This document shows positions 45,773-53,482 of a stretch of 64,000 bases of DNA, piece by piece. A model generated the notes under the pieces. The model saw only the letters and a list, made by a program, of their open reading frames with translations. It did no database searches and had not been told where the DNA came from. Origin of the DNA: Arthrobacter cryoconiti (lineage in GTDB: Bacteria > Actinomycetota > Actinomycetes > Actinomycetales > Micrococcaceae); the NCBI RefSeq assembly GCF_020905375.1, contig NZ_JAJJBU010000019.1:1-64000 (forward strand). Direction: 5' to 3'. The stretch's first letter is position 1, and every line of letters begins with the position of its first letter. Made by a program: the position numbers and the translations under genes.

Positions 45773-47563
45773 GTGAACCCGATTGAATCGCCCAAAGCCG
45801 CGGACGACGGCGTCGCCTCCTTTGCGCAAGAAGAAGCCGTTGCGCTGCTGGAACTTGTCCGCGACACCTTGGATTCTCTTCAACTCCCACTTGAACTTCC
45901 CGGAGCCGGTGAAGCCCGGAAAATATCCCGCGCCGCCGTTGGCCAATTGGACGACTACATTTTGCCACGGCACCGCAGTTTGGATGCGCCGCTGCTAGCC
46001 GTTGTGGGTGGCTCCACAGGAGCTGGTAAATCAACACTGGTGAATGCCTTAGCGGGCCACCCTGTGACCCGAGCCGGGGCCATCCGCCCCACCACTCGCC
46101 AACCTATCCTCCTCCACAACCCCGTGGATGCACACTGGTTCACCTCTACGCGCGTGCTGCCCACCCTTGCTCGCGTTAGTGGCTCGCTGGAGGGAGGCAA
46201 GACGCCAGCTAACCGGGCCGGCGCCACGCCGGATGCCACAGCCATGGGCTCGCTAGTGTTGGTGTCTGATCCTGCCATTCCGCCCGGCGTCGCACTTCTG
46301 GATGCTCCGGACGTCGATTCCGTGGCAAAAGAGAATCGCGAGCTTGCCACAACGTTGCTGGCGGCGGCGGATCTTTGGCTATTTGTCACTACGGCTAATC
46401 GGTACGCCGATGCTCTCCCCTGGAATCTGCTGGTGGATGCAGCAGGCCGGGACATCCTCGTGGCTGTGGTTTTGGACCGAGTTCCGGCTGGTGCGCAAGA
46501 GGAAATTAGCGCTGACTTGCGTGCCATGCTCTCCAGAGAAGGCCTGTCCGACTCCAGACTATTTGTTGTCCAAGAGGCGAAACTTGACGAGCTTGGGATG
46601 CTGCCTGCCGCTAGCGTAGCGCCGATCGTTGACTGGCTGGCAGGGATTGCCGCAGATTCGGCAGGGCGCAGTGAGATTGCCCGGCGCACCCTCCGGGGGG
46701 CGGTACGGATTCTTTCCGCAAAGGTTGAGGTGGTGGCTCACGCAGCACGGGAGCAAGACGCTGCCCGCAGACAGCTCGCAGAGGATGTTAGAGCGTCATA
46801 TGCGGCCGCGACGGTTCGCATCGGCAAAGCCACCAGCGACGGCACACTGCTGCGTGGCGAAGTGCTTTCCCGTTGGCAGGATTTTGTTGGAACCGGAGAT
46901 CTCTTCAGGGCCGTGGAAAGTGGGATCGGGCGTGTCCGGGACAGAATCGGTGCCTTCTTCAAGGGAGTCCCACCGCCAGCAGTAAAAGTTGAAACAGCCA
47001 TAGAAACGGGTTTGCTGGCGGTCATCGTGGACCAGGCTGCACGTGCGGCAGAAGACGCTGACCAACGCTGGCGTGCAAACCCGGCCGGCCGCGCTCTGCT
47101 CGGCGTCGACGACCTCGCGGGGGTCAGCCCGGAATTCCCGGAAGAAGTAGCCACGCAAATCCGCGCCTGGCAAGGCGATGTGCTGGCTCTGATACGGGGA
47201 GAAGGTGCAGCAAAACGTTCCCAAGCTCGCTGGCTGTCTTTCGGTGTCAACGGACTGGGTGTCATCTTGATGATTGTCGTCTTTTCACTGACCGGAGGGT
47301 TGACAGGCGCCGAGATCGGCATCGCGGGAGGTAGCGCGGTGGTGGGTCAAAAGTTGCTTGAAGCAGTGTTTGGCGAAGACGCTGTGCGGCGTTTGGTCAA
47401 AGAAGTCCGCCTCTCACTGCAAAAGCGTTGTGCAACCCTTTTGGAGCGGCAGCAGATAAGGTTCTTGGAACGAATTATGCTGCCGCCAGAAGGTGCACAA
47501 TCGCTGGAGGACCGCCTGGACGCTCAGGCGCTGCGACTGTCAGCTTTGGGGGCTGGCGCATGA
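45773..47563 (+). CDS. Membrane-anchored dynamin-like GTPase, first of a pair
   Basis: About 596 residues. P-loop GGSTGAGKSTLVNALAG (79-95), G2-like RPTTRQPILLHN, G3 LLDAPDVDSVAKENRELA (DxPD, resembling DxxG), and a weak G4 VVLDRVPAGA rather than NKxD. Long helical segments flank the GTPase domain, and the C-terminal part has paired hydrophobic helices (VNGLGVILMIVVFSLTGGLTGAEIGIAGGSAVVGQKLLEAVFG) typical of membrane-tethered dynamin-like or YfjP-type GTPases. The GTG at 45773 is taken as start; it lacks a good ribosome site. ATGA overlap with the next GTPase gene shows coupling. Confidence 0.82.
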   Translation: MNPIESPKAADDGVASFAQEEAVALLELVRDTLDSLQLPLELPGAGEARKISRAAVGQLDDYILPRHRSLDAPLLAVVGGSTGAGKSTLVNALAGHPVTRAGAIRPTTRQPILLHNPVDAHWFTSTRVLPTLARVSGSLEGGKTPANRAGATPDATAMGSLVLVSDPAIPPGVALLDAPDVDSVAKENRELATTLLAAADLWLFVTTANRYADALPWNLLVDAAGRDILVAVVLDRVPAGAQEEISADLRAMLSREGLSDSRLFVVQEAKLDELGMLPAASVAPIVDWLAGIAADSAGRSEIARRTLRGAVRILSAKVEVVAHAAREQDAARRQLAEDVRASYAAATVRIGKATSDGTLLRGEVLSRWQDFVGTGDLFRAVESGIGRVRDRIGAFFKGVPPPAVKVETAIETGLLAVIVDQAARAAEDADQRWRANPAGRALLGVDDLAGVSPEFPEEVATQIRAWQGDVLALIRGEGAAKRSQARWLSFGVNGLGVILMIVVFSLTGGLTGAEIGIAGGSAVVGQKLLEAVFGEDAVRRLVKEVRLSLQKRCATLLERQQIRFLERIMLPPEGAQSLEDRLDAQALRLSALGAGA

Positions 47564-49173
47564 GTCGGCATCGGGATATTCGGGTTGAATCTGCGCTGAC
47601 ACTCCGAATGGAGGCACTGAACCGCGCTCGAGAACTTGGAGAGGGGCGCCTGGAGGACGCTGCGCTCCAAGAAGTTTACGATGTTCTTGCCCGGGCCGCT
47701 ACGCGGCGTTCGTTGAGTGGCGAACACACTGTGGTGGGTTTTTTTGGGGCCACCGGTAGCGGGAAGTCCTCCCTTTTCAATGCTGTGACGGGTACTGATG
47801 TGGCACGGGTTGCCGTGCGACGGCCCACCACCAGCGAGCCACTTGCGTTGGTATGGGACCCTGTTGGAAGCTCCCCGCTTTTGGATTGGCTCCAGATTGC
47901 CGATCGCCGAGAGGGCCAGCCTGTACCCGGATTGACCAATGGTGGCGCCGGGTTGATACTTCTGGACCTGCCCGACTTTGATTCTGTGCAACGCTCCCAC
48001 CGGGAAACCGTGGAGCGGCTAGCAGGCCAAGTAGACGTACTGGTATGGGTTGTGGACCCACAAAAGTATGCAGATGCCGCCATCCACAATGACTTCATTC
48101 GCCCATTTTGCGCCCATGAGAGCGTCACGCTGGTGGTGCTGAACCAGGTGGATAAGCTGGCGCCATCGGAAGTGCCAGCCGTGGTGGAATCATTGGCCCA
48201 GATTCTGGCGAGTGATGGGTTAGCCAAAGCGTCAGTACTAACGGTTTCGGCAGTGACTGGGGTAGGAGTGGATGATCTGCGGGGCCGGATCGCCGAAGTC
48301 GTCAAGGCCAAAGTGGCCCAATCAGCCCGGCTTGCGGCAGACGTAGCAGTCGCTGCAGGGCGGCTCTCCGAGGCAGCAGGCGTGGGTACTCCGGCAGGCG
48401 TTCACCAGCAGAACCGTCAAGCGATGACAGCTGGGTTGGCGCAGGCTACCCACATTGAAACCGTGGTTTCCGCAGTCCGTGCGTCCCACCGCCTGGACGC
48501 ATCCCGCCATACCGGATGGCCGGTGACCCGGTGGATGTCACGGTTCCGGAAGGATCCGCTGCGTCGTCTGCGGCTCAAGCATGAGGCGGACGCGGGCCTC
48601 AAGCGGACCTCGTTGCCGCCCGCCGTTGCTGCGGAGTCTGCGCAGCTGGATTCGGCGGTTCGGGCTTTTGGTGATGCTGCCAGCGCTGGTTCTTCGGGTC
48701 CATGGCACGCGTCAATCCGGACAGCGGCCCGTTCGAATAGGGAGTCGCTACCGGACGCCCTGGATGTAGCCGTGGCGTCTTGCGATCTTAAAGCGAACGC
48801 CGGTCCTTGGTGGTGGCCGGTTTTTTCCATACTCCAATGGTTAGCCCTGTTGGTGGCGGTCGGCGGCCTAATCTGGCTGGGCGTCCTGACCATTTTGGGA
48901 TATCTCCAACTTCCTGTCCCCGACGTGCCGAAGACGCAGGGCTGGCCGCTGCCCACACTGATGCTCGTGACGGGCGTCGTTCTGGGCATCTTTTTAGCTG
49001 TGACTGCCAAGTTCTTTGCCGCAGCCGGTGCCAGAGGCAGGGCAAAGATGGCGAGGCGAAGACTTTTGCACAGTATTGAGGCCGTCGGTGAATCTTTGGT
49101 GGTAGAGCCGACGAGGACAGAAGTTGCCCGGTGCCTGGACTTTCAGCAAGCTCTGGCCCTCGCCGGCCGTTGA
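47560..49173 (+). CDS. Membrane-anchored GTPase, second of a pair (YfjP-like)
   Basis: A 537-residue Era/TrmE-type GTPase: P-loop GFFGATGSGKSSLFNAVTG (60-78), RPTTSEP, G3 LLDLPDFDS, G4 VVLNQVDKL (a proper NQxD), and a G5-like LTVSAVTGVGVDDL. The C-terminal region has two membrane helices (WWPVFSILQWLALLVAVGGLIWLGVLTILGYL and TLMLVTGVVLGIFLAV) followed by an amphipathic basic tail. Starts at ATG 47560 overlapping the previous stop. Both proteins together look like a two-GTPase membrane machine, comparable in organisation to tandem dynamin-like pairs; no function is proven for this family. Confidence 0.85.
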   Translation: MSRHRDIRVESALTLRMEALNRARELGEGRLEDAALQEVYDVLARAATRRSLSGEHTVVGFFGATGSGKSSLFNAVTGTDVARVAVRRPTTSEPLALVWDPVGSSPLLDWLQIADRREGQPVPGLTNGGAGLILLDLPDFDSVQRSHRETVERLAGQVDVLVWVVDPQKYADAAIHNDFIRPFCAHESVTLVVLNQVDKLAPSEVPAVVESLAQILASDGLAKASVLTVSAVTGVGVDDLRGRIAEVVKAKVAQSARLAADVAVAAGRLSEAAGVGTPAGVHQQNRQAMTAGLAQATHIETVVSAVRASHRLDASRHTGWPVTRWMSRFRKDPLRRLRLKHEADAGLKRTSLPPAVAAESAQLDSAVRAFGDAASAGSSGPWHASIRTAARSNRESLPDALDVAVASCDLKANAGPWWWPVFSILQWLALLVAVGGLIWLGVLTILGYLQLPVPDVPKTQGWPLPTLMLVTGVVLGIFLAVTAKFFAAAGARGRAKMARRRLLHSIEAVGESLVVEPTRTEVARCLDFQQALALAGR

Positions 49174-49225
49174 GCCTGGTGTAGCATCCACGTGCAGTGA
49201 CAGCCCGGACGCTGCACCAGGGTTC

Positions 49226-49816
49226 TTATCCGTGTGTCCAGCAGCCCAAGATTGTGGTGGCGATCTGGTACGCGAAGTCTGTGCGCGGGATCGCGTCGGG
49301 ACCCACGACCTCTTTCATTTTAGTGGCGTCCACATGCAAGGACATCGAGTCTTTAGCGAAAACGACCTGACCTATAGGCGACTGGTATCCGGGGAGTCCC
49401 AGATTCGCAAGACCTACAATGGGGTTGGCACTGACTTTACTCGCCAGATCTTTGGCCCCCGCCTGTGCTTTCTTCAGACCCTCGAATACTTGGACGGAAA
49501 GCTGAAGATTACCTTCGGGCAACGTGTAGTTGCAGGAGAACACCGAGCCGTCCCAGCTTTGCGTGGTGGCGGGCTTGGATCCTAAACCGAGGATCTTTTG
49601 CACGTTGTCTTTTACTTCGTCAGAGCAGATCATGGCGGCCGCAGGCGGAACCTCTGCCGTCGATGTAGAGGACCCGGCGGAAGTGTTGACACCGGCTCCT
49701 TGACTTGCAGGAGCCGGAAGGGCTGCAGAGTCGGAGTTTGGGGTTCCGCCGGCGCATCCGCTCAGCAATAAGGCTGTTGCCGCCACGGCCGCCCATCGGG
49801 GGTATCGCGTGTTCAT
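49226..49816 (-). CDS. Lipoprotein, DUF3558-like
   Basis: A 196-residue secreted lipoprotein: signal peptide with lipobox ALLLSGC (Cys21), Ser/Pro/Ala-rich linker (about 25-60) and a domain with a probable disulfide pair (CSDEVKDNVQKILGLG ... DGSVFSCNYTLPEGN), a pattern of the DUF3558 lipoproteins of actinobacteria. A third Cys lies near the C-terminus (ILGCWTHG). It is the last of four minus-strand genes for exported proteins (51835 to 49226) but is separated from the cupredoxin gene by 43 nt and could have its own signal. Function unknown. Confidence 0.75.
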   Translation of the reverse strand: MNTRYPRWAAVAATALLLSGCAGGTPNSDSAALPAPASQGAGVNTSAGSSTSTAEVPPAAAMICSDEVKDNVQKILGLGSKPATTQSWDGSVFSCNYTLPEGNLQLSVQVFEGLKKAQAGAKDLASKVSANPIVGLANLGLPGYQSPIGQVVFAKDSMSLHVDATKMKEVVGPDAIPRTDFAYQIATTILGCWTHG

Positions 49817-49859
49817 CTTCTTGCCTTTCTGAACTGTGTGAGGGGGTGGGCGTAGTGCA

Positions 49860-50276
49860 TTAGCGCACTGTCAGCACTCCATGCATGCCGGCGTTTCCGT
49901 CACTATGATAGGAGTAGATGCCAGCTTTCATGGGTGCTGTGAATGTGACCACGGCACCGTGGGGCACAGAAACATTGAAGCTGCTGCCGTCGTCGGCCGT
50001 TACAGAATGAGTAGCAGTATCCATATTCATCACCGTGACTGTGGAGCCGGCCGACACTGGCACGGCATTGGTGTATTTACCGGATTCGATGTGAATCATG
50101 CTGGCCATGGCATCGCCCGATGCCGTCATAGCGGGCATGGGAACGCTCGACGCCGGCATCTGGGCGGGCTGGCTGGAATTGTCAGCACCTGCTACACCGC
50201 AACCGCCTAGGCCCAACATGGCCGCCAGCGCCACAACTGTGACGAAACTTCTTTGCTTGTTCATTGTCTGTCCCAT
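49860..50276 (-). CDS. Degenerate cupredoxin-like lipoprotein
   Basis: A 138-residue lipoprotein (lipobox LGGC, Cys26) with a Met-rich linker (QMPASSVPMPAMTASGDAMASM) and a plastocyanin-like beta fold: TVTVMNMDTATHSVTADDGSSFNVSVPHG ... APMKAGIYSYHSDGNAGMHGVLTV. Compared with the canonical YxYHCxxHxxM motif, His90 and Met131 remain but the Cys is Ser125 and the second His is Asn128, so a blue type-1 copper site cannot form. It may bind Cu(I) through Met/His instead, or act structurally. The start could also be M5 (50264). Located between the sortase and the last lipoprotein. Confidence 0.78.
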   Translation of the reverse strand: MGQTMNKQRSFVTVVALAAMLGLGGCGVAGADNSSQPAQMPASSVPMPAMTASGDAMASMIHIESGKYTNAVPVSAGSTVTVMNMDTATHSVTADDGSSFNVSVPHGAVVTFTAPMKAGIYSYHSDGNAGMHGVLTVR

Positions 50277-50315
50277 CCAAAAGTTGTTTTTCGGCGGGCT
50301 GGAGCCCGTGTCAGG

Positions 50316-51026
50316 CTAAAGTGCGTGGCTAGAAATCAGATGGCCGAAGACGACGGTATTTTTCTTGAACTCACCGGAGGCGGGATCGTAACCATCACAG
50401 GTGATAAGCCGGATTTCAGCACGGTTGGTATTGCCGTAGATGTCAAGCGTAGGGAAGGTTGCTTTGAGGACTTCTGAGAGCTTGTCCACTTCAAATACGG
50501 CAACGGTGTTGTCGGCGCGTACGACCGAGAATTGCTGTCCCGGCTTCATCTCGTGCAAACGGTAAAAGATGCCAATGTTGGAGGATTCGGTATTGACATG
50601 ACCCAAAATCACTGACGGTCCTAGCTGACCTGGGGTCGGTGAATACTTGTACCATCCGCCCGGATCACCCTGCTTGACCCCAGGTATTTCCATACTGCCA
50701 TCCGCTGCTTGGCCCAGCGGGACCAATGAGATATTGATTCCGACGTCGGGTGCCTGCAAGCTGACAGGATCCGACGCTTCCAAAATAGGACCCGTGGTTG
50801 CTGGTTGGGCAGGTAGTACAGGTATAGGAGCGGCAGGGGATGTGGTGGGTGCCGCTGAGATACTGGGCGTTGCTACGGCTGACGATTGGACTGCCGCAGG
50901 AGCAGCGGCTGCATTCGACTGGTCTTGGGGGGCGCAGGCGGTGGTGCCGAACGCGATACTGGTAAGTAGGACGCCGGCCGCCGCGGATGCAGCAAGGCGC
51001 CCGCGGCGACTGGTGTTCTTATTCAT
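50316..51026 (-). CDS. Class F-like sortase
   Basis: A 236-residue extracytoplasmic transpeptidase. An N-terminal signal/anchor with a lipobox-like FGTTAC (Cys31) is followed by an Ala/Pro/Ser linker and a sortase domain starting ISLVPLGQAADGSMEIP. Catalytic His143 is in VILGHVN and Cys210 in IRLITCDGYDPASGEF; where class F enzymes usually have Arg (Y-R-D-N) this protein reads F-K-K-N, with Lys221 aligned to the Arg. Sortases cleave a C-terminal signal and link the protein to a nucleophile such as lipid II. The CHRD gene directly upstream (17-nt gap) encodes the likely substrate. Confidence 0.85.
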   Translation of the reverse strand: MNKNTSRRGRLAASAAAGVLLTSIAFGTTACAPQDQSNAAAAPAAVQSSAVATPSISAAPTTSPAAPIPVLPAQPATTGPILEASDPVSLQAPDVGINISLVPLGQAADGSMEIPGVKQGDPGGWYKYSPTPGQLGPSVILGHVNTESSNIGIFYRLHEMKPGQQFSVVRADNTVAVFEVDKLSEVLKATFPTLDIYGNTNRAEIRLITCDGYDPASGEFKKNTVVFGHLISSHAL

Positions 51027-51043
51027 GTGAAATCAGACCGCCG

Positions 51044-51835
51044 TTAGTTCTCTACGGTCTTCTTGCGGCGAAGAGCCACAAACGCACCGATTGCTAGGAC
51101 AAGCGCACCGGATCCGGCCATCAGGCCAAGCTCAGGTGACGTGCTGGTGCTTGTCTGAGCAACTGCCTGAGTTACTCCTGTGTCAGGAGCTCCACCAGGA
51201 ACAGCGCTCATCTGAGATGCAACCAAGGTCCCACACAGTGCGGGTGAGGTAGCAGCCAGCGGCAAGGAGGGTACCAAGTCGCTAGGTGCCTTTGCAGCTT
51301 CCGGTGAAAGTGTCGCCGGATCAAGACCGTGGACCACAACTACTGCGGTACCGGCCTTCAATGCCGTGATGGTGGCGGCGTTCATCGTGAAGGTGCGGTC
51401 GTACTTGTAAGCGGCACCCATGCCGCCTACTTTCAGATCCAATGCAGCTTTGTCGCTCGTGTCACCACTGGAAGAGAGTGTGGTGCCGATCTTTCCGTAG
51501 GCTGCTCCACCTTCGGTGGTGCTAATGACGCCATCTTTGTTGGCATCTGCGCCGGGGGCGGGGCAGGTGCCCATACCCTCGATGTGGATGTGCTGGACGT
51601 GGGGATATGCTGCATCATTGAAGGTTGCGGCAAGGCCACTGACGTTCTCGGTAACGTGTGCCTGATCCCCTGTCAGGGAGATCATGACGCTACCAGTCGC
51701 GCCGCTGCCATTGATGGCGCCCAAGTTGGCCTGGTAGGACGTGGTGCCACCATCGGCCATGGCCCCACCAGCGGAAAGTGAAACGGCGGCTAGTGCGAGC
51801 ACTGGCGCAATCAGGAAAGCGGATTTCTTATTCAT
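51044..51835 (-). CDS. CHRD-domain surface protein with EF-hand loop and putative sorting signal
   Basis: A 263-residue exported protein: signal peptide (residues 1-27), CHRD domain with YPHVQHIHIEGMGTC (79-91) and AVVVVHGLDPATLS (164-177), two lone Cys (91, 201) that could bridge, a canonical EF-hand-type loop DANKDGVISTTE (97-108), then APDTG (216-220), a hydrophilic spacer, a TM helix (about 237-255) and RRKK tail. APDTG-spacer-TM-basic resembles a sorting signal, though LPxTG motifs normally abut the helix. CHRD domains are found in secreted proteins of uncertain role. First gene of the surface cluster. Confidence 0.82.
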   Translation of the reverse strand: MNKKSAFLIAPVLALAAVSLSAGGAMADGGTTSYQANLGAINGSGATGSVMISLTGDQAHVTENVSGLAATFNDAAYPHVQHIHIEGMGTCPAPGADANKDGVISTTEGGAAYGKIGTTLSSSGDTSDKAALDLKVGGMGAAYKYDRTFTMNAATITALKAGTAVVVVHGLDPATLSPEAAKAPSDLVPSLPLAATSPALCGTLVASQMSAVPGGAPDTGVTQAVAQTSTSTSPELGLMAGSGALVLAIGAFVALRRKKTVEN

Positions 51836-52031
51836 CAGAAAATTCTCCTCATCTATGTAACGTTCCCTTGTCGGGGCGTCGGATATGGTTCGGAGCGCTC
51901 ATCGGTACGGATTGGTCAAAATGAAAATATCCTGAGTTTTTTCTGAAAAATGTTTGTGAAGGGCCATAAAAAGAGCAGATTCAGCGTGAAATTCGACACA
52001 GCGGAATTCGAGCGTGTGATGCACGGACTCT

Positions 52032-52571
52032 TTAGTTCGAGGCGTCCTGGGCCAAAGCATCCCGGACTTTCACCAATGTGCGTAGGTTGCGGGTGGTTGT
52101 CGTGCTCTTGTACTTGGCCTTGGCGCAGAGTTTGCTGAACGGGCTGTCCGTGGTGCCTCCGGCAGGTGCCAGCCATGCCAGTGCCTCGGGGCTCAACCGG
52201 CAAAGCTCCGTATCTTCTCTGCCTGCTTCCTCTAGGGCGTCAAGGGCCAGTGGATCACAGGAGAGCGTGAGGTAGCTATGGGTTTGTGGATCGTTCGCCG
52301 GATAGGGGCAGGCCATGATGATGTCGGCAAGCTGACGCGCCGTCAGGACCACTACCCACGCTTCATAGCCGAAGGTTCGCCGGAGGCATCCTTCCACAGT
52401 GGATTTAAGAGCGTCCGGGGCTGCATCTGAGACAGCAACGAAATTTCCGGATGCAAGCAGCGTTTTGACATCGGTGAGTCCCAGCGTTTCCAAGGCCGTG
52501 CGCAGCTCAGCCATCTTAAGGTTGACGCCGCCCACATTTACGCCACGAAGGAAAACTGCGTAACTGGTCAT
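52032..52571 (-). CDS. DUF1697-family protein
   Basis: A 179-residue cytoplasmic protein starting MTSYAVFLRGVNVGGVNLKMAELRTALETLGLTDVKTLLASGNFVAVSD, the hallmark of DUF1697 (about 170-180 residues). Two ferredoxin-like halves are expected. The C-terminus has TTTTRNLRTLVKVRDAL, also conserved. No biochemical role is established for the family. It lies alone between the surface cluster and ndgR. Confidence 0.88.
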   Translation of the reverse strand: MTSYAVFLRGVNVGGVNLKMAELRTALETLGLTDVKTLLASGNFVAVSDAAPDALKSTVEGCLRRTFGYEAWVVVLTARQLADIIMACPYPANDPQTHSYLTLSCDPLALDALEEAGREDTELCRLSPEALAWLAPAGGTTDSPFSKLCAKAKYKSTTTTRNLRTLVKVRDALAQDASN

Positions 52572-52610
52572 GGCACCACAGTACTGGGAGCGGGCCTCCG
52601 ATGGCAGGAC

Positions 52611-53330
52611 TCAGTCGCTCGTCTTACGCAGAGCGTCTGTGAGGATGCGCGAGGCGTTGCACACGATCTCCGCATGTAAGCGGCCAGGTTGACGGGTCAG
52701 GCGCTCGATCGGCCCGGAAATAGAGACGGCGGCGATCACTCGTCCCGAGGGGCCACGCACTGGAGCTGAAACGGAGGCTACTCCAGGCTCACGTTCGCCT
52801 AGGCTCTGGCCCCATCCGCGCCGTCGTACTCCAGCCAACACAGTGGGCGTAAAACGGGCACTTGCCAGCCCTTCGAGCAGACGTTCATGGTCTTCCCAAG
52901 CGAGCAACACCTGCGCGGCAGAGCCAGCCTTCATGGTCAATTGAGTGCCCACTGGAATGGTGTCGCGCAGACCGATGGGACGTTCTGCTGAGGCCACGCA
53001 CACACGCGAATCGCCCTGACGGCGGAAGATTTGCGCACTTTCACCCGTGGAGTCTCGCAATTGAAGCAAGACGGGCCCGGCGGCGGCAATGAGCCTGTCC
53101 TCTCCCGCTGCGGAGGCGAGCTCAACCAGTCTGCTGCCCAGCACAAAGCGACCCTGCATGTCACGGCTGACGAGCCTGTGATGAACCAAGGCCAGGGCCA
53201 AACGGTGAACCGTGGGACGGGCCAGCGAGGTAGCTGCAACCAGTTGAGCCAAGGTGGTAGGGCCAGCCTCCAGTGCATCAAGCACTAGGGCCGCTTTATC
53301 AATAACGCCAACACCACTAGAATTGTCCAT
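52611..53330 (-). CDS. ndgR: IclR-family regulator NdgR/LtbR-like
   Basis: A 239-residue IclR regulator beginning MDNSSGVGVIDKAALVLDALEAGPTTLAQLVAATSLARPTVHRLALALVHHRLV (wHTH) with a C-terminal effector domain (GDSRVCVASAERPIGLRDTIPVGTQLTMKAGSAAQVLLAW). The N-terminus is nearly signature-identical to NdgR of streptomycetes and LtbR of corynebacteria, which control leuCD (and leuB in C. glutamicum). The start at 53330 has no ribosome site; CAAAAT lies 6 nt before it with TTGCAT 17 bp further, a leaderless-type promoter whose spacer contains the putative operator, implying autoregulation. Divergent from leuC. Confidence 0.93.
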   Translation of the reverse strand: MDNSSGVGVIDKAALVLDALEAGPTTLAQLVAATSLARPTVHRLALALVHHRLVSRDMQGRFVLGSRLVELASAAGEDRLIAAAGPVLLQLRDSTGESAQIFRRQGDSRVCVASAERPIGLRDTIPVGTQLTMKAGSAAQVLLAWEDHERLLEGLASARFTPTVLAGVRRRGWGQSLGEREPGVASVSAPVRGPSGRVIAAVSISGPIERLTRQPGRLHAEIVCNASRILTDALRKTSD

Positions 53331-53344
53331 ATAATGATTTTGAC

Positions 53345-53361
53345 GTCTCATTATGTGAGAT
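53345..53361. promoter_or_regulatory. Putative NdgR operator between ndgR and leuC
   Basis: GTCTCATTATGTGAGAT is a near-palindrome (TCTCA-N5-TGAGA) abutting TTGACG (53340-53345) on the leuC side and lying in the spacer of the ndgR promoter. A related sequence precedes leuB. Confidence 0.6.
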
Positions 53362-53482
53362 GCAAATCGACTAGCTAGCATCTAGGGTTCGCAGGCTGGG
53401 ACAGTAGAAATATATTAACCACCGAGGGCCTCCTACAGCCGCCAAAGCGGCAGGGGCACTCATCTCTTGAAGGGAGCTGGCC

